Shown here piece after piece: positions 25,201 through 35,097 of a stretch of 64,000 nucleotides of DNA. The stretch is from assembly GCA_038363925.1 (NCBI GenBank), contig JAQQWL010000007.1, forward strand, positions 992,001-1,056,000, given 5' to 3'. Within the stretch, counting starts at the first letter, position 1. Each line of letters starts with the position of its first letter. The stretch is from Apiospora phragmitis (Eukaryota; Ascomycota; Sordariomycetes; Amphisphaeriales; Apiosporaceae). Under the pieces are notes generated by a model. It worked only from the letters and a program-made list of their open reading frames with translations. It made no database searches and was not told the DNA's origin. The position numbers were made by a program, and so were the translations under genes.

Positions 25201-25916
25201 TCTTCGGCTCGGCATTGCTTCTTCGATAGAATTGCGGCGGCTTGTCGAGGACAATGTAGAGAACTTTCGTGTCTTGGGAATTGAGTCTTGTATCGAAGAC
25301 ATCGCCCCGAAGGTTGGTAAAGTGAATGTCCATCCATTCCCAGATCGGCGCGCCGTCTTTCTTTTCGTCCACCAAGCATAGCTGCAGTCTTTTGTTGGTT
25401 TCGTCTCTCAAGAAGCTGAACTTGTTGAAGACAGCAGTCGGCATCATATGCTAGGATTGGGCGATGTCAAAACTCTCCTTGTCATCGAAGGATCCACAGT
25501 CAACTGTTGTAACCTCGCCAACAATGCCATCCGGTATGCCCTGAGAGATAGTGGGAGCGTGGTATGTAGTAACTGCCAGTTCTGTAAAATTTTGCAGGTA
25601 CTGTGCCCGGCGGATCGATCTCAGTGACAGAGAAGTCAATGTTGCCATTGTCGGTCTGAATGGATAGGCGATCCCCGATGAACTCGTCAAGGGCGTTCTT
25701 CCCCGCAAAGTCGGGCATGATTACTTTGGCAGTGTTGTCTGCAGTCCCTTGAAGCGATTCCCACACCACCTCTTCGGCGGTGTCGTTCAGAAAGACAAGA
25801 AAGTCATACGCCACGATACCCAGCCTCTCTGCAAGGCCAGCCTTCAGAGCCGAGGCACTTAGGCGGTCCGGCACGGGACTTAGTGTTAATTCTCTGCCAT
25901 GGTAAGAAGACGGCAT
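22205..25916 (-). CDS. RNA-dependent RNA polymerase (QDE-1/SAD-1 class) frame with four in-frame TAG codons
   Basis: Exon 1 is 25916-25602 and exon 2 is 25540-22205 (61 nt intron, acceptor CTCTCAG). Together they form one 1,217-codon frame with no indel. It is crossed by TAG at 25453-25451, 25030-25028, 24754-24752 and 23431-23429 (codons 135, 276, 368, 809), and ends at TGA/TAG-free sequence until 22205. Coding character is strong on both sides of every TAG. The catalytic loop LSGGDLDGDRFEI (metal-binding DLDGD at 23023-23009, about residue 945) and the preceding ..EEVFVRAGG.. and ..GPVLVYRNP.. blocks identify a cellular RdRP that makes dsRNA in quelling or meiotic silencing. All catalytic residues are intact. 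Alternatives: a RIP- or drift-made pseudogene, or a gene needing UAG-to-UGG mRNA editing (see findings). No GT-AG intron of plausible length removes any of the TAGs. Confidence 0.85.
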
Positions 25917-26227
25917 TTTGAATGATGTCGCTCGGGGTGCACGGGTTCTGTAACGTGGCGAGATGGAAGTGATGGACGAAAGACAAGCGACGGGGGAGTA
26001 ATAAGGGAAGAGTTCTTGCCAAACAATGTAACCTATTAGCAAACGCTATGTTGAAAGATTCGTGGGACGGGCAGGAGTTGGTACGGTTGTCCTACAAAAT
26101 AACTGTTCCGGTCGTTTGTGTTTCGAAAACTTTATAGCGATATATGTGGTGCTATTGATCGAACTTCGAATCAACTATACAGTAGACACATCAACCGGCA
26201 ATTTCCCTCGGCGAGTGAGGGCATCTT
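25917..26227. other. 5' flank of the RdRP gene
   Basis: No gene; presumed promoter and leader region. Confidence 0.4.
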
Positions 26228-26660
26228 TCATTCAGATTCCGAGCCTTCATAGGCGTTGTTCTTAACTATAAGGCTATGCACGTCGTGTAGCCGCTTAAAA
26301 GTCCCGTCCGCGAGGTTTGGGTGGGCTACATGCAAGATCCCTTCCTGCATGAGCAGCTCGTCCTTGCGCCACCAGAATATCCTTGCGTAGTGGTCCATCG
26401 GCGGGAAGAATATGATACGCCTGGCACATATGATACTTCAGGTTCTCTGTTTCGTAGCGGTGAGTAATTCCATCACGATTGGGGTATCGAGAAACGGACT
26501 CACTAACCGCAACCATTCCTATACCTCATGGCCCCCAGCAAAGCCCAGCCAGTATCATGGCGCCTGCTATACGATAGTCCAGACTGTGGTGAGACAGGTG
26601 AGTAAATAGATACACAAAGCGGATTGGTCTGGCGGATTATGCAAGTCTCGAAGATTTTGT
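26228..26660 (-). pseudogene. broken gene fragment, C-terminal part
   Basis: Minus-strand pieces with coding character occur in order. One is ..KIFETCIIRQTNPLCVSIYS.. (about 26650-26590). The next is ..RRHDTGWALLGAMRYRNG.. (about 26560-26510). Then, after a possible 40-50 nt intron, comes ..ITHRYETENLKYHMCQAYHI.. and, in a shifted frame, ..YARIFWWRKDELLMQEGIL.. running to a TGA at 26230-26228 (..NNAYEGSESE). At least one frameshift near 26400 is needed. The 5' part of the gene is not present upstream, where the plus-strand gene begins, so this looks like a truncated remnant at a rearrangement point. The family is not recognised. Confidence 0.35.
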
Positions 26661-26690
26661 TAGGGCTGAACTGAGTCAAAGCGCCTTCTG

Positions 26691-28348
26691 GTGGAAGCTG
26701 TAACTGCACAAGCAGCCACCGCCAAGTTCGGGAAGAGCGATGCTTTCTTCATCGCCAGCGAGGCTCAGAAAGGTCCAGTGGCTGGGGACGGTATCCCGAC
26801 GAGTACACCAACCAAGGACTCTTCGACGTTGCCAATAACCTCTTGGCAGCTGACAACTTGTTCTACAATCCATCTGCCCAGCATGGCTATATCCAGGCAT
26901 TGAACAAGTAAGAAACTTCCCCCGCCTTTGATGCTTTAGCTAAACTAACCGTTGATAGCTACCTGAACTGGGTCGACCTGGTAATACGTTCATGGAACCG
27001 TGAAATATGTGCGGTGTATTGATAACTAACATGCGTGGTACTTCAGCAAGGCAAACCAAGTGCTAACCTCGACGCTGCTCTCTTCAACGCTCTCGAAGAC
27101 CAAAAAGCTGACCAGATCAACGTCGACACAGAACAAGACAAGGCATTCACCGGGTTCACCAAGTATCAACAGCGCGGGCTGGTAAAGGGTCAGGACTTCT
27201 ATGCCTGGCTTGCAAACGGAGGCGCCCCGGGCTATGTTGCTGCGCTGAACGAACAGACTGCAGTTGAGTCCAGAATTGTGGCCATACATATCTAGAGCAA
27301 TGGCCCCAAGGCTGTTCAAGTCATTCAAGATCGTGTCGCGCTCTCAAAAGGCCTCGACACACTTGTGGACAATGTTGGGTATGTGCAACCATAAGTGACG
27401 ATGGCCAACTATTTACCTGCACACTATCGTATCACTCAAAGACGCATTCATTATCATTAGCCGACGCGGACATAGCTTCAATATGCATGGCTCCGTCGGG
27501 AACATTCTAAGCTATGCGGAGATGAACCGATTGCTTAAGTCAAAACAAACTGTCCCAACACCGGCCTTCCAGCGATTGCCGAAATACAACGCGCCGCTGT
27601 ACAAAGCGTTCGTTCAAGAGGCTCAGACTAAGTCAGGCGGGGACCTACAAGCCAAGCGACTCCGTCGAGTTCACGGTGAACACGTCGGATGATGTTTCCA
27701 AATTCAATTTCGGCCAAACCACCGTGGGCGCCAACGTAGGATTCAGTTATGGCGGCTGGTTCTCGTTCAACGTTGGTGGCAGCAGCTCGACCACCTCCAC
27801 AACTCTGGATACGGGCAACGACACCTCTTCCATCAAGTTCAAGTTACTTTTCGATAAGATGCAGAAGATTGATCTCACGCCCGGGTCTTGGTGAGTTCTG
27901 TCGTGACTACCTGCGGATACTAAATCCCTAAAACTAAAACTCAGGCTTGCATTCCTATGAACTAATCAAAACGCACTACTACTCTAGGAATGTTGACGTC
28001 AGCAACTACAAGCTTCGTAACGATGCCCCGGACAGTGTCCAGACCTTGGTGCGACCCTCGCAGCTCGTCGTGGTGTCGCGGCTCGGCTACGAAATCTCCG
28101 TCGGCGGCACCACGGCCAAGACCCTCAATGACTATTTCGCAAGTACTACCAGCGCCGGCGGTAGCTTGAGCATCTTTGGGGTTCCCATCTCTGTGGGCGG
28201 CTCGGGGAGCCACACAGAGGAGCAAAACACACACAAGGCCCATTGGGGCAGTGCCAGCAACACCCTCAGAGTCGAACCTAAAGACGATACTGGGGTTGCC
28301 ACCGTGGTCGGCATCGTGGGCGAGAAGTTCCAGATCCTTTCCGGATAG
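26691..28348 (+). pseudogene. unknown fungal protein gene with in-frame TAG and two frameshifts
   Basis: Five exons can be placed: to 26907, 26959-26980, 27047-27378, 27476-27890 and 27988-28348. Splice signals are good and phase is conserved. Lesions are a one-base loss near 26783 (..AFFIASEAQKG to SGWGRYPDEYTN..), an in-frame TAG at 27293-27295 after ..VESRIVAIHI, and an extra G in the GGGG run near 27640 (..SGG to TYKPSDSVEF..). No initiating ATG is visible, so the 5' end is missing or in an unseen exon. The N-terminal half is helical and Asn/Gln-rich. The C-terminal half is Gly/Ser/Thr-rich and beta-like (..FSYGGWFSFNVGGSSS.., ..GGSLSIFGVPISVGGSGS..). No signal peptide is seen. I do not recognise the family. 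It faces the gene at 30.4-28.9 kb. Confidence 0.6.
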
Positions 28349-28858
28349 GTTCCCTGCGCTTCTCATTAGCTCTGAAAGTGAAATACGGCGGCGACGAACA
28401 CGACGATATCAGCGGCTCCCCTTGCATGATCGGAGGCCACTACTTTCATTACCTCAAAGGAAGGGTGCGGGATACATAGCAGAATCACCTATAAATCATC
28501 ACGCTAGCTACAAAATAATGCGCTGATTCGTGGCTCGTCATATAGTTTTCTTTTGGCAACGTACACTGGTGACTTAGAGAACCATTGGGTATAATACCTC
28601 CTTTTTGAATCATGAAAACTGGACTTAAATTGCAAATTTTGCGTCCTTTGTTTATATAGTGTTGTGTGGGCTTTGCATCAATTTTCAAGAAAGTAAAAGT
28701 TACAGGAAGCGGCAATACCTTGCTTCACTCTCCATGGCATGCTCCTCAAGTATTTCTAACCATAGTGCACTGCAGTCGAAAAGACACTTTGGGCAGTCGA
28801 CTGCTGTAGAAATTATTAAACCATTCTCAAAATACAAAACAGCAGCATGCCTAACTAA
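28349..28858. other. intergenic between convergent broken genes
   Basis: No gene seen. Confidence 0.5.
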
Positions 28859-30429
28859 TCATGATACTAAGTTACACGATATCCGCCAAGACACCTCGAA
28901 AACGAACTTCCTGCCGTCTCCATCAACTTTCTTGAGCGGAAGATTCAGCGCATCCAGGGTGTAACTCTGCATGACCGCCGTGGAAGCACTGGTCGCCGCG
29001 GCACCGGCCTCGGGCAACGAAATTTCGATGCGGAGACCCCACGCGAATATCATCTTGGCCATCTTGCATACCGGCCGCTTCAGGTACGCCGGCGCGGCCG
29101 CGGACAGTTAGTAGTAGTTACGCGGGTTGCCGACGACGCCCCAGAGCCCCGTGTTGACTGCGTAGGCGGCGCGTTGCTGGAGGAAGGTCACGGTGGCCGT
29201 GAGCGAGTTAATGAAATCCTTTTGCTCCACGGTGAGCGACTTGTTCGGCGCCGCCTGGTCGAGCAGTGGGTGTCCCAGGTCCGCCCAGTGGTGGTCCCAG
29301 ATGCCGGCTAGCGGGATATCATACGGGCCGTCGTACGCAGGAGCGTTGGGCGAAGACGCAATCCCATTGCACGACATCGGTCTCGTAGTTGGGGAGATAG
29401 TAAGAGGGTTGGTAGTAGATCAGACCTCGATCAAAGAGGTCTCCACTCTTCAAATTGGGATTTTGCCGCATAGCCTGAGCCCAATCTTCACTGATTGGTA
29501 TTACGGGCATATTGTTCCTAATATCCCCAGTATGTTAGTGATAAGTAAGCCATCCCAACCAGTCATATGTCTTGCTGGGTGTTACGCACCCTTTCTGGGG
29601 TTCCCCGTGCATGGCTGCTAGTCTGAGGAGCTCTAGTTGTTGTGAAAGGCTGGACATCTTTGGTGCTCGGGCATTATAGTAGCGCTTTGCAGCATCGCGC
29701 TCGTTGTTCCATGCGGAGTTATAAGCCGGGTGCTCGGTCAGGAATGAGATGAAAGAGGGAGTGTGTGTGCCGCTTGATGGCGGGGTGCCAGCAGTCAGGT
29801 TCGCGAACTCTTGGCAGCATTGAGCCCACATTCTGTCCTTCTCGGCTTTCGTGTGCTCAAGGCTGCCACGCGCTGCTGCAACCTCGTCCGCGTTGTCCGT
29901 TCCTACCTGTCGTAGATAGCTAGGACACTCATCAGCGATGAACCGATATGTTTAGCATGGATTAGTGGTTCTCTTACGAGCCCATAAATTCAAAATACGA
30001 GTCGCCCCTGCGTGAGAATGTTAGTCGGTTCAGTGTCTGCATCGTGTCGGCTGTCGCAAAGAGCTCATAGTTCGTAGCTTCCTGTGGGCACGGGGCACCA
30101 TCAGGAATACCAGCTTCGTTTGGTTCTGCGAGAAACAAGGCTCTCTCATCGTCATAGAGACTTCCCGAGATCGTGAACTTTTGCTTTAAAGCAAATCCGA
30201 AAGCCTTCCAAAACATCGGTGGTTGCTTCTTTGGTGGCCCATCTTCCAGCCCATTACTGGGGGTTTTGGGGCTAATGCAGAGGACTCCAGGGGCACTTGT
30301 GCTTTCATGGTGCGAGGCATCTCCCAGCCCATCTGCTACAATACCAGGGTCTGATGTACTCAGAATTCCAGTAGCGAGCAAATGGTCAATAGCCTCACCA
30401 GAGTCGTTTGAAGTTAGTGGACAAGACAT
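28859..30429 (-). pseudogene. unknown conserved-type protein gene with in-frame TAA and a frameshift
   Basis: Exons 30429-29978, 29919-29560 and 29517-28859 splice in phase (donors GTAAGA and GTTGGG; CACTAAC branch before the last acceptor). The product would be about 490 residues starting MSCPLTSNDSGEAIDHLLA. Lesions: a one-base change of frame near 29380 (..YETD to SCNGIASSPNAP..) and a TAA at 29110-29108 (..GNPRNYY stop LSAAAPAYLKRP..), after which the same frame continues to 28859. TAA can arise from CAA by a RIP-type change. The sequence is soluble-looking, with long helices and a region rich in Trp/Asp/His (..LAGIWDHHWADLGHPLLD..). I do not recognise the family. Its convergent neighbour shows the same kind of damage, so the two probably decayed, or are recoded, together. 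Confidence 0.6.
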
Positions 30430-30705
30430 CTTGATATTGAGAATGATAGTATTATACAAGTCTACACACTGCAAATCCCTCGTTGTAGGGGGAATAATGT
30501 CACATAGTTATACTTTTTGGAATTGGAAAGGGATGAGAGGTTTGATTGACCAGAAACAGAAGGGCAGCTAAGAGCTCGGTAAGGCCGGCGCTTTTTTGTG
30601 GCGGCCAGCCACAAAGCATGGTGCTTTCGATTGACAGACTTTCCTTATTCTAATTAGATACGGTATGCTCCAGGTCGTAGCACAAATATCTGAGACACTC
30701 CTTGT
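30430..30705. other. short intergenic stretch
   Basis: Nothing seen. Confidence 0.4.
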
Positions 30706-31254
30706 CTAGACCGCCATTTGGAAACCGCCCAGCGCCAACACCAGCAAGGCGACACTCTTCAGACCGGGCATGTTGAGAATAGATCCCGCGTTTGGGCCGG
30801 CCGTCTGAGTGGCCGCCCCGCCATCCGTGGGCTGCGACGGAGACATGGATGTCGTGGTGGAAGGACCCGGGCCGCTGAGATTGGCTTTGGTCGAAGGATA
30901 GTCTATTGACCAGAATTGGGGCCCCGGCTGCGTCTTTTGGATGCAAGTACTGAAGGCGTCAGCGGTGTCGTCGTGGAGCTCGTTGTGGGCGCGGCCTGGC
31001 GGATAGGTCTGGTTGGAGAGGACGCACCAGAGGACGCAGTCGTCGGCGAGCTTGGTCATGTTCTTGGGGTCCTCGCAGCACTGCGACAGGGCGTTCCACT
31101 CCGGTAGCTCCGGCAGGGGCTTGTCGCCCTGGGGCAGATAGACGACCTTGCCGATGGTGGCGTTGAGGGAGTCCGCATCGTACGCGAAGCTGCTCACGTG
31201 GGTTCGGTTCCCGGCGCAGGAACAGTTTGTGTAGTTCGTTTGGTCTAGTGCCAT
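30706..31254 (-). CDS. Cys-rich protein with C-terminal GPI-type hydrophobic tail
   Basis: Single-exon frame of 182 residues from MALDQTNYTNCSC. The N-terminal ~115 residues carry eight cysteines including CSC, a CC pair (..LSQCCEDPKN..) and CVLWC, with several N-x-S/T sites (NYT, NCS, NRT, NAT, NMT, NQT). A Ser/Thr/Pro/Gly-rich stretch (..GPSTTTSMSPSQPTDGG..) follows, and the C-terminus is hydrophobic (..SVALLVLALGGFQMAV). That layout is typical of fungal GPI-anchored surface proteins, but no N-terminal signal peptide is present in this frame. Either the first exon has been missed upstream or the protein enters the membrane only by its tail. A TATATA motif lies about 15 bp upstream. Function unknown. 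Confidence 0.65.
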   Translation of the reverse strand: MALDQTNYTNCSCAGNRTHVSSFAYDADSLNATIGKVVYLPQGDKPLPELPEWNALSQCCEDPKNMTKLADDCVLWCVLSNQTYPPGRAHNELHDDTADAFSTCIQKTQPGPQFWSIDYPSTKANLSGPGPSTTTSMSPSQPTDGGAATQTAGPNAGSILNMPGLKSVALLVLALGGFQMAV

Positions 31255-32464
31255 TGCTTTTTGATGGATATATACAACCGAAGAGAGGTGTTGAAGGTGA
31301 CTTGAATGTGCTTCTCTCGAGTGAGAGGCGTTGAATAAGAGCTTGGTATGTATAGTATTTAGGAGGGTGCATTTCTCCTTCGATGGAAGCGGATGTAGAT
31401 CCTTTTATCCTTATGGACTGCTTGGCTTACCAAAGGCATGAGTTTAGCTGGTGACTGGCCGATATCAGCCACAATCTACCCAGCCCGGCCAGTATACGGA
31501 AGATGCATAGGAGCTATAAATAATGTACCCACGCATCACCAGGCCACGGTAATGCGCCATGATCGCTTCAGTAACAAATGATAAATCCCAGGATTTGTTC
31601 AATGGCAGCTTAGAGGCGCTAAGCTCTAGTCGTCGTAATTGTGTCCTTGGTTTGTGTAACCGTATACTACGATACTCTAGTATTATCTTGAGCGTTAACC
31701 GGAACAATGGCGCTTATCGCCGTTGTAAGCTGACTGACTACCCGCATGCTCAGCTGCTACTCGCGTTTACTAAAGGACATTTTGACCAAGCGCAAGAGGG
31801 CTGAGCTTAGGGTTGTGCCTTCCTCGCCCGTCACATGGTCTTTCTACCCTACTCCAGTCTTGAAAGGACAAAGACAGCTTCATAGGTGGAAAATACGACC
31901 GAGGATCAGCCAAGGTTACTGTGCCCACCCACCCCAGGTCTAGATCTATCCTCTCCTCTGAAAACGAATCAATGACATGTTCATCGTAGCTGAGTCAGAT
32001 CTCATGTGACATTTCAACCACTGTGCCGCGTAACCATTAGGATCAGTGGCTGAGGGCAGTCCTGGATTAGCAAAGCAGTTAGTGTCGAGAAAGAAGGACC
32101 ACTAGATTGCGACAACAGCAAGATTTCTAGGTTAGTTATAGCCGGTTCCGCCCGCTTCACTTCATAGCGGACGAAGCCTGCTACACTTCATCAGATGCCA
32201 CAGCAGACCAGGTTAGTTTGAAGAACAAGTGAATATAAAAGATCCAACCCTATTATAATACATGGTAGCTCCGTGAGTAAATACTTAGCAAAACCGCCAA
32301 CTTATTGTTACATCAGTAGAAAGAAAAAAAGGGTATTTGAAATCATGTCTGCGCCACGTCCCATGTTGTACAATCCCATCTGTAGTTCTCTTGCAATCAG
32401 GCCAAGTCTATCTCTCTCTCTCTCTCTCCAAGTTCTCAGCTCCTCATTGCTACTCCAGTTCCCC
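31255..32464. other. intergenic; CT microsatellite
   Basis: No gene. A (CT)n microsatellite lies at about 32409-32428. Confidence 0.5.
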
Positions 32465-33058
32465 TTAGCAGAGGACCAAAAGGAGGTCGCCAGTGGTCAC
32501 GCAAGTCTCCAAGAAGGGCCACTCGCACGAGGTCTCGCCGGGCTCGCAGTGCAGGACGGGGCAGTCGGTGCTGTGGTTGGGGCCGGGGAAGACGGCGGTG
32601 CGCTTGTAGTCGATAAAGGGGTCGCCGTCGACGGCGCTGAGGTCGTAGTAGGCGATGCCGTTGGCGATGGTGGACTCGAGCTGGTAGGGGTGCAGCAGGT
32701 CCTCGTTCACGTCGCACTTGACCGAGACGCCGACGTTGTCGTTGTCGGTCGACTGGAAGCTCGACTCGTCGCCGGTCGGCACCAGGCGCGTCGCGGTGAA
32801 GGTGCCGGTGGCGGCGCCACCCTGGGGGCCCTTGGCCGAGGCGCAGTAGATGTCGAAGGGGCAGAGGTTCTACAGTTGCGCAAGACGACGTGTTAGTGAT
32901 TGCGTAAGGCTTAGGGGCTTCTTCTAGAGATGCCTTGGTGTGAAAGAAGAGAAGGGAGGATTGTATACTGACCAGGACTCTGTTGACACCTGCAAGAGCG
33001 CCGGTCGACAGGAGAGAACGGTGAAGGCGGTGAAAAGCATCTTGGTTGCGGACTGCAT
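32465..33058 (-). CDS. secreted BYS1-like (thaumatin-fold) protein
   Basis: Two exons. Exon 2 (32869-32465) encodes 134 residues, from NLCPFDIYCASAKG to a C-terminal Cys. It carries ..YQLESTIANGIAYYDLSAVD.. and ..CPVLHCEPGETSCEWP... This is the BYS1/antigenic thaumatin-like pattern: a YDLS-VDGDPF block and many cysteines. Exon 1 begins MQSATKMLFTAFTVLS, a good signal-peptide core. Ending exon 1 at 32990 (donor GTGTCA) gives an intact 157-residue protein. The stronger donor (GTCAGT) would give the more typical ..GALAGVNRVL.. junction but needs a one-base frameshift. Family members are small secreted wall or cell-surface proteins of unclear function. Confidence 0.65.
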
Positions 33059-35097
33059 TTTGAATATAGGTTGAGTGTTGGAGAAGGTTTTTTATGTAAT
33101 TATGATATGTAAAAGATGACGATGTGTGAGAGAAGCTGTGTGAGATGCTGTTGGTAGTTGAGTTGATGCTGTTCTTCCAATCCAACCCAAGGAGACATGA
33201 TCAACCGCTCTCTTATATAGGTTCTTGAGGCTGAACATGCGTAGTATCACGACTGAATGTTCCCGGTACGGGTGCCGCCCATTCTCAGCTCAGGATTGGC
33301 TAAACCTTGTCTTAACTTTCGGGCATGTACGGGAGCTAGGCATTTTACCGTCGTCGGATGTCTGTGGGTTTGCGTCCGAGCCCACGGGCTTCCTCCATCC
33401 TAACTGCCCTTCGGACGAGGGGCGATCGTCCGGTAGATCTGCAAAGTTCGCCAAACTTCATCCTTGATGCTCCTTTTCGTCGGATAATGGGCGCATGTTT
33501 GGACGGGCCAAGACGCGATGGATTGCAGTGGGATTGAGGAGGGACGCCTAGACTTCGATATTGGCCATGATACGGGTCGAGCCTCAAAGATCTACCCTGC
33601 TCTTTGCCAGTTACGAGTGGCCGGACCATTCTAAGACATCAAACCTAGAATCAAGCCCAGCTGCGCTTTTAAAGTAGAACCGCCAGACATTACACTCTTC
33701 AGAACTACCGGACTAAAGCGCCCATCCTGGCCAGCCGCGTGCTGGGTGGTTCTTGGTAACCATAACTTGAGTGGCAAAGGTTGGATAAGCATAACTTGGC
33801 AAGCCTATGTCTTATATGACATACTGGATTTCCATGCTTATTGACTCTTCTTTGCGGATAGTGGCACATAGCCATAACTGGGCGTATCCCAGGTATGGTC
33901 ACAACTCCGGTATTATCTTCCGCTTCCTGATGAGCCTTGTCGAAACAATCCATACCATTTCTGGTATCTTGATTGATCTAGTCACGTACAGGGTAATTAG
34001 GGTCCGTATAAACTTGCAAGTTTGGCCTGCTCCTGTTTGTCATTTCTGTAGCCGTCAGTCATCTGGATGCTTTATCAGTATCAATGATCCCACATCACGC
34101 AAGCAAGCTATCAAGCATCATGTTGTTAGTACGCACTCAACTACAGCATCGTGAGTGGCTCACTATCGTAAGGGCTACTTCATCGAGGACCGCCTTCAAT
34201 GAGGCTGTATATGCGAGTTGTTTCCAAGAATATCCATTGAGCAGGGTAAAGCATTGCACTCAATCCTTTATTTCACCTCTGACACTCATTACATTCATGT
34301 TTGCAGCGTCCCAAGAGCTGCGATAAGACTTGGATCTGGACTAAGTATTCTAGTAAAACAAATGCAACTTTTGTGCGTCGTGACTAACATTAGTAGCCTA
34401 GCTTTCATTAGCAAACTTAGCTAGCCAAAATAGATTTCCTTATATTCTATGGGATACAAGAATCTCCTCATTATGGTTGAGTGATGCCAGTTGGGAGGCC
34501 GTCGCCGGCGACACAAGATACAACAGATGCCCATCAACATTTTATCGACGTCCTCCAGGATTGACATTCTTGCTTTGATGGAGAGGATAATACCTTCGAA
34601 GGATATCACACCTCTGATCGGCCTGAAACTCCATCCATTAATCGGTCCTGTTCCTATTGAGACTAAATCTAAGTTCGTGGCTCCTATTGGCCTATTATAG
34701 GCAGGATAAGGGAGAGTATACCTATAGGATGACCTATTCAGATGCGTTAACTTGGTAGCACGTGCAACTAGTCCCTAAGCTTTGGTTTTATAGCTGCAAT
34801 GCCTTGAGAGTGAGCGATAGGTAAAGTACAAGTGATGTTACCAACCTGGCTTTCTTCTTGTCTTTATTGAATCATTTGTCGGAGCATTCTTTGCTTACTT
34901 ATAATTATTCTATTCTCTCTACTGAGGTTTCCTTCCCTTGCCCAAATCAAACACTGACCATCTTTTTTTGAGCTGCATCTCAACCTTGATAAAATCGCAA
35001 CCCGAGCACAGTCACTCAAGCTACACTCCTGTCAGTCAAATTCATCGCACGCCTGCATACCGATCCCAACAAGCATTGATATTTCCAGTCCGATACA
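33059..35097. other. 2 kb intergenic region, no gene seen
   Basis: Only short frames without coding character. Confidence 0.5.

Noticed and set aside
25541..25601. apparent frame change near the RdRP N-terminus
   Set aside because: Explained by a normal 61 nt intron (GTACCT..CTCTCAG).
27891..27987. apparent frameshift after ..LTPGS in the unknown gene
   Set aside because: A 97 nt intron ending CTACTACTCTAG, with an ACTAATC branch, joins the frames (..GSWNVDVSNYK..), so no lesion is needed there.
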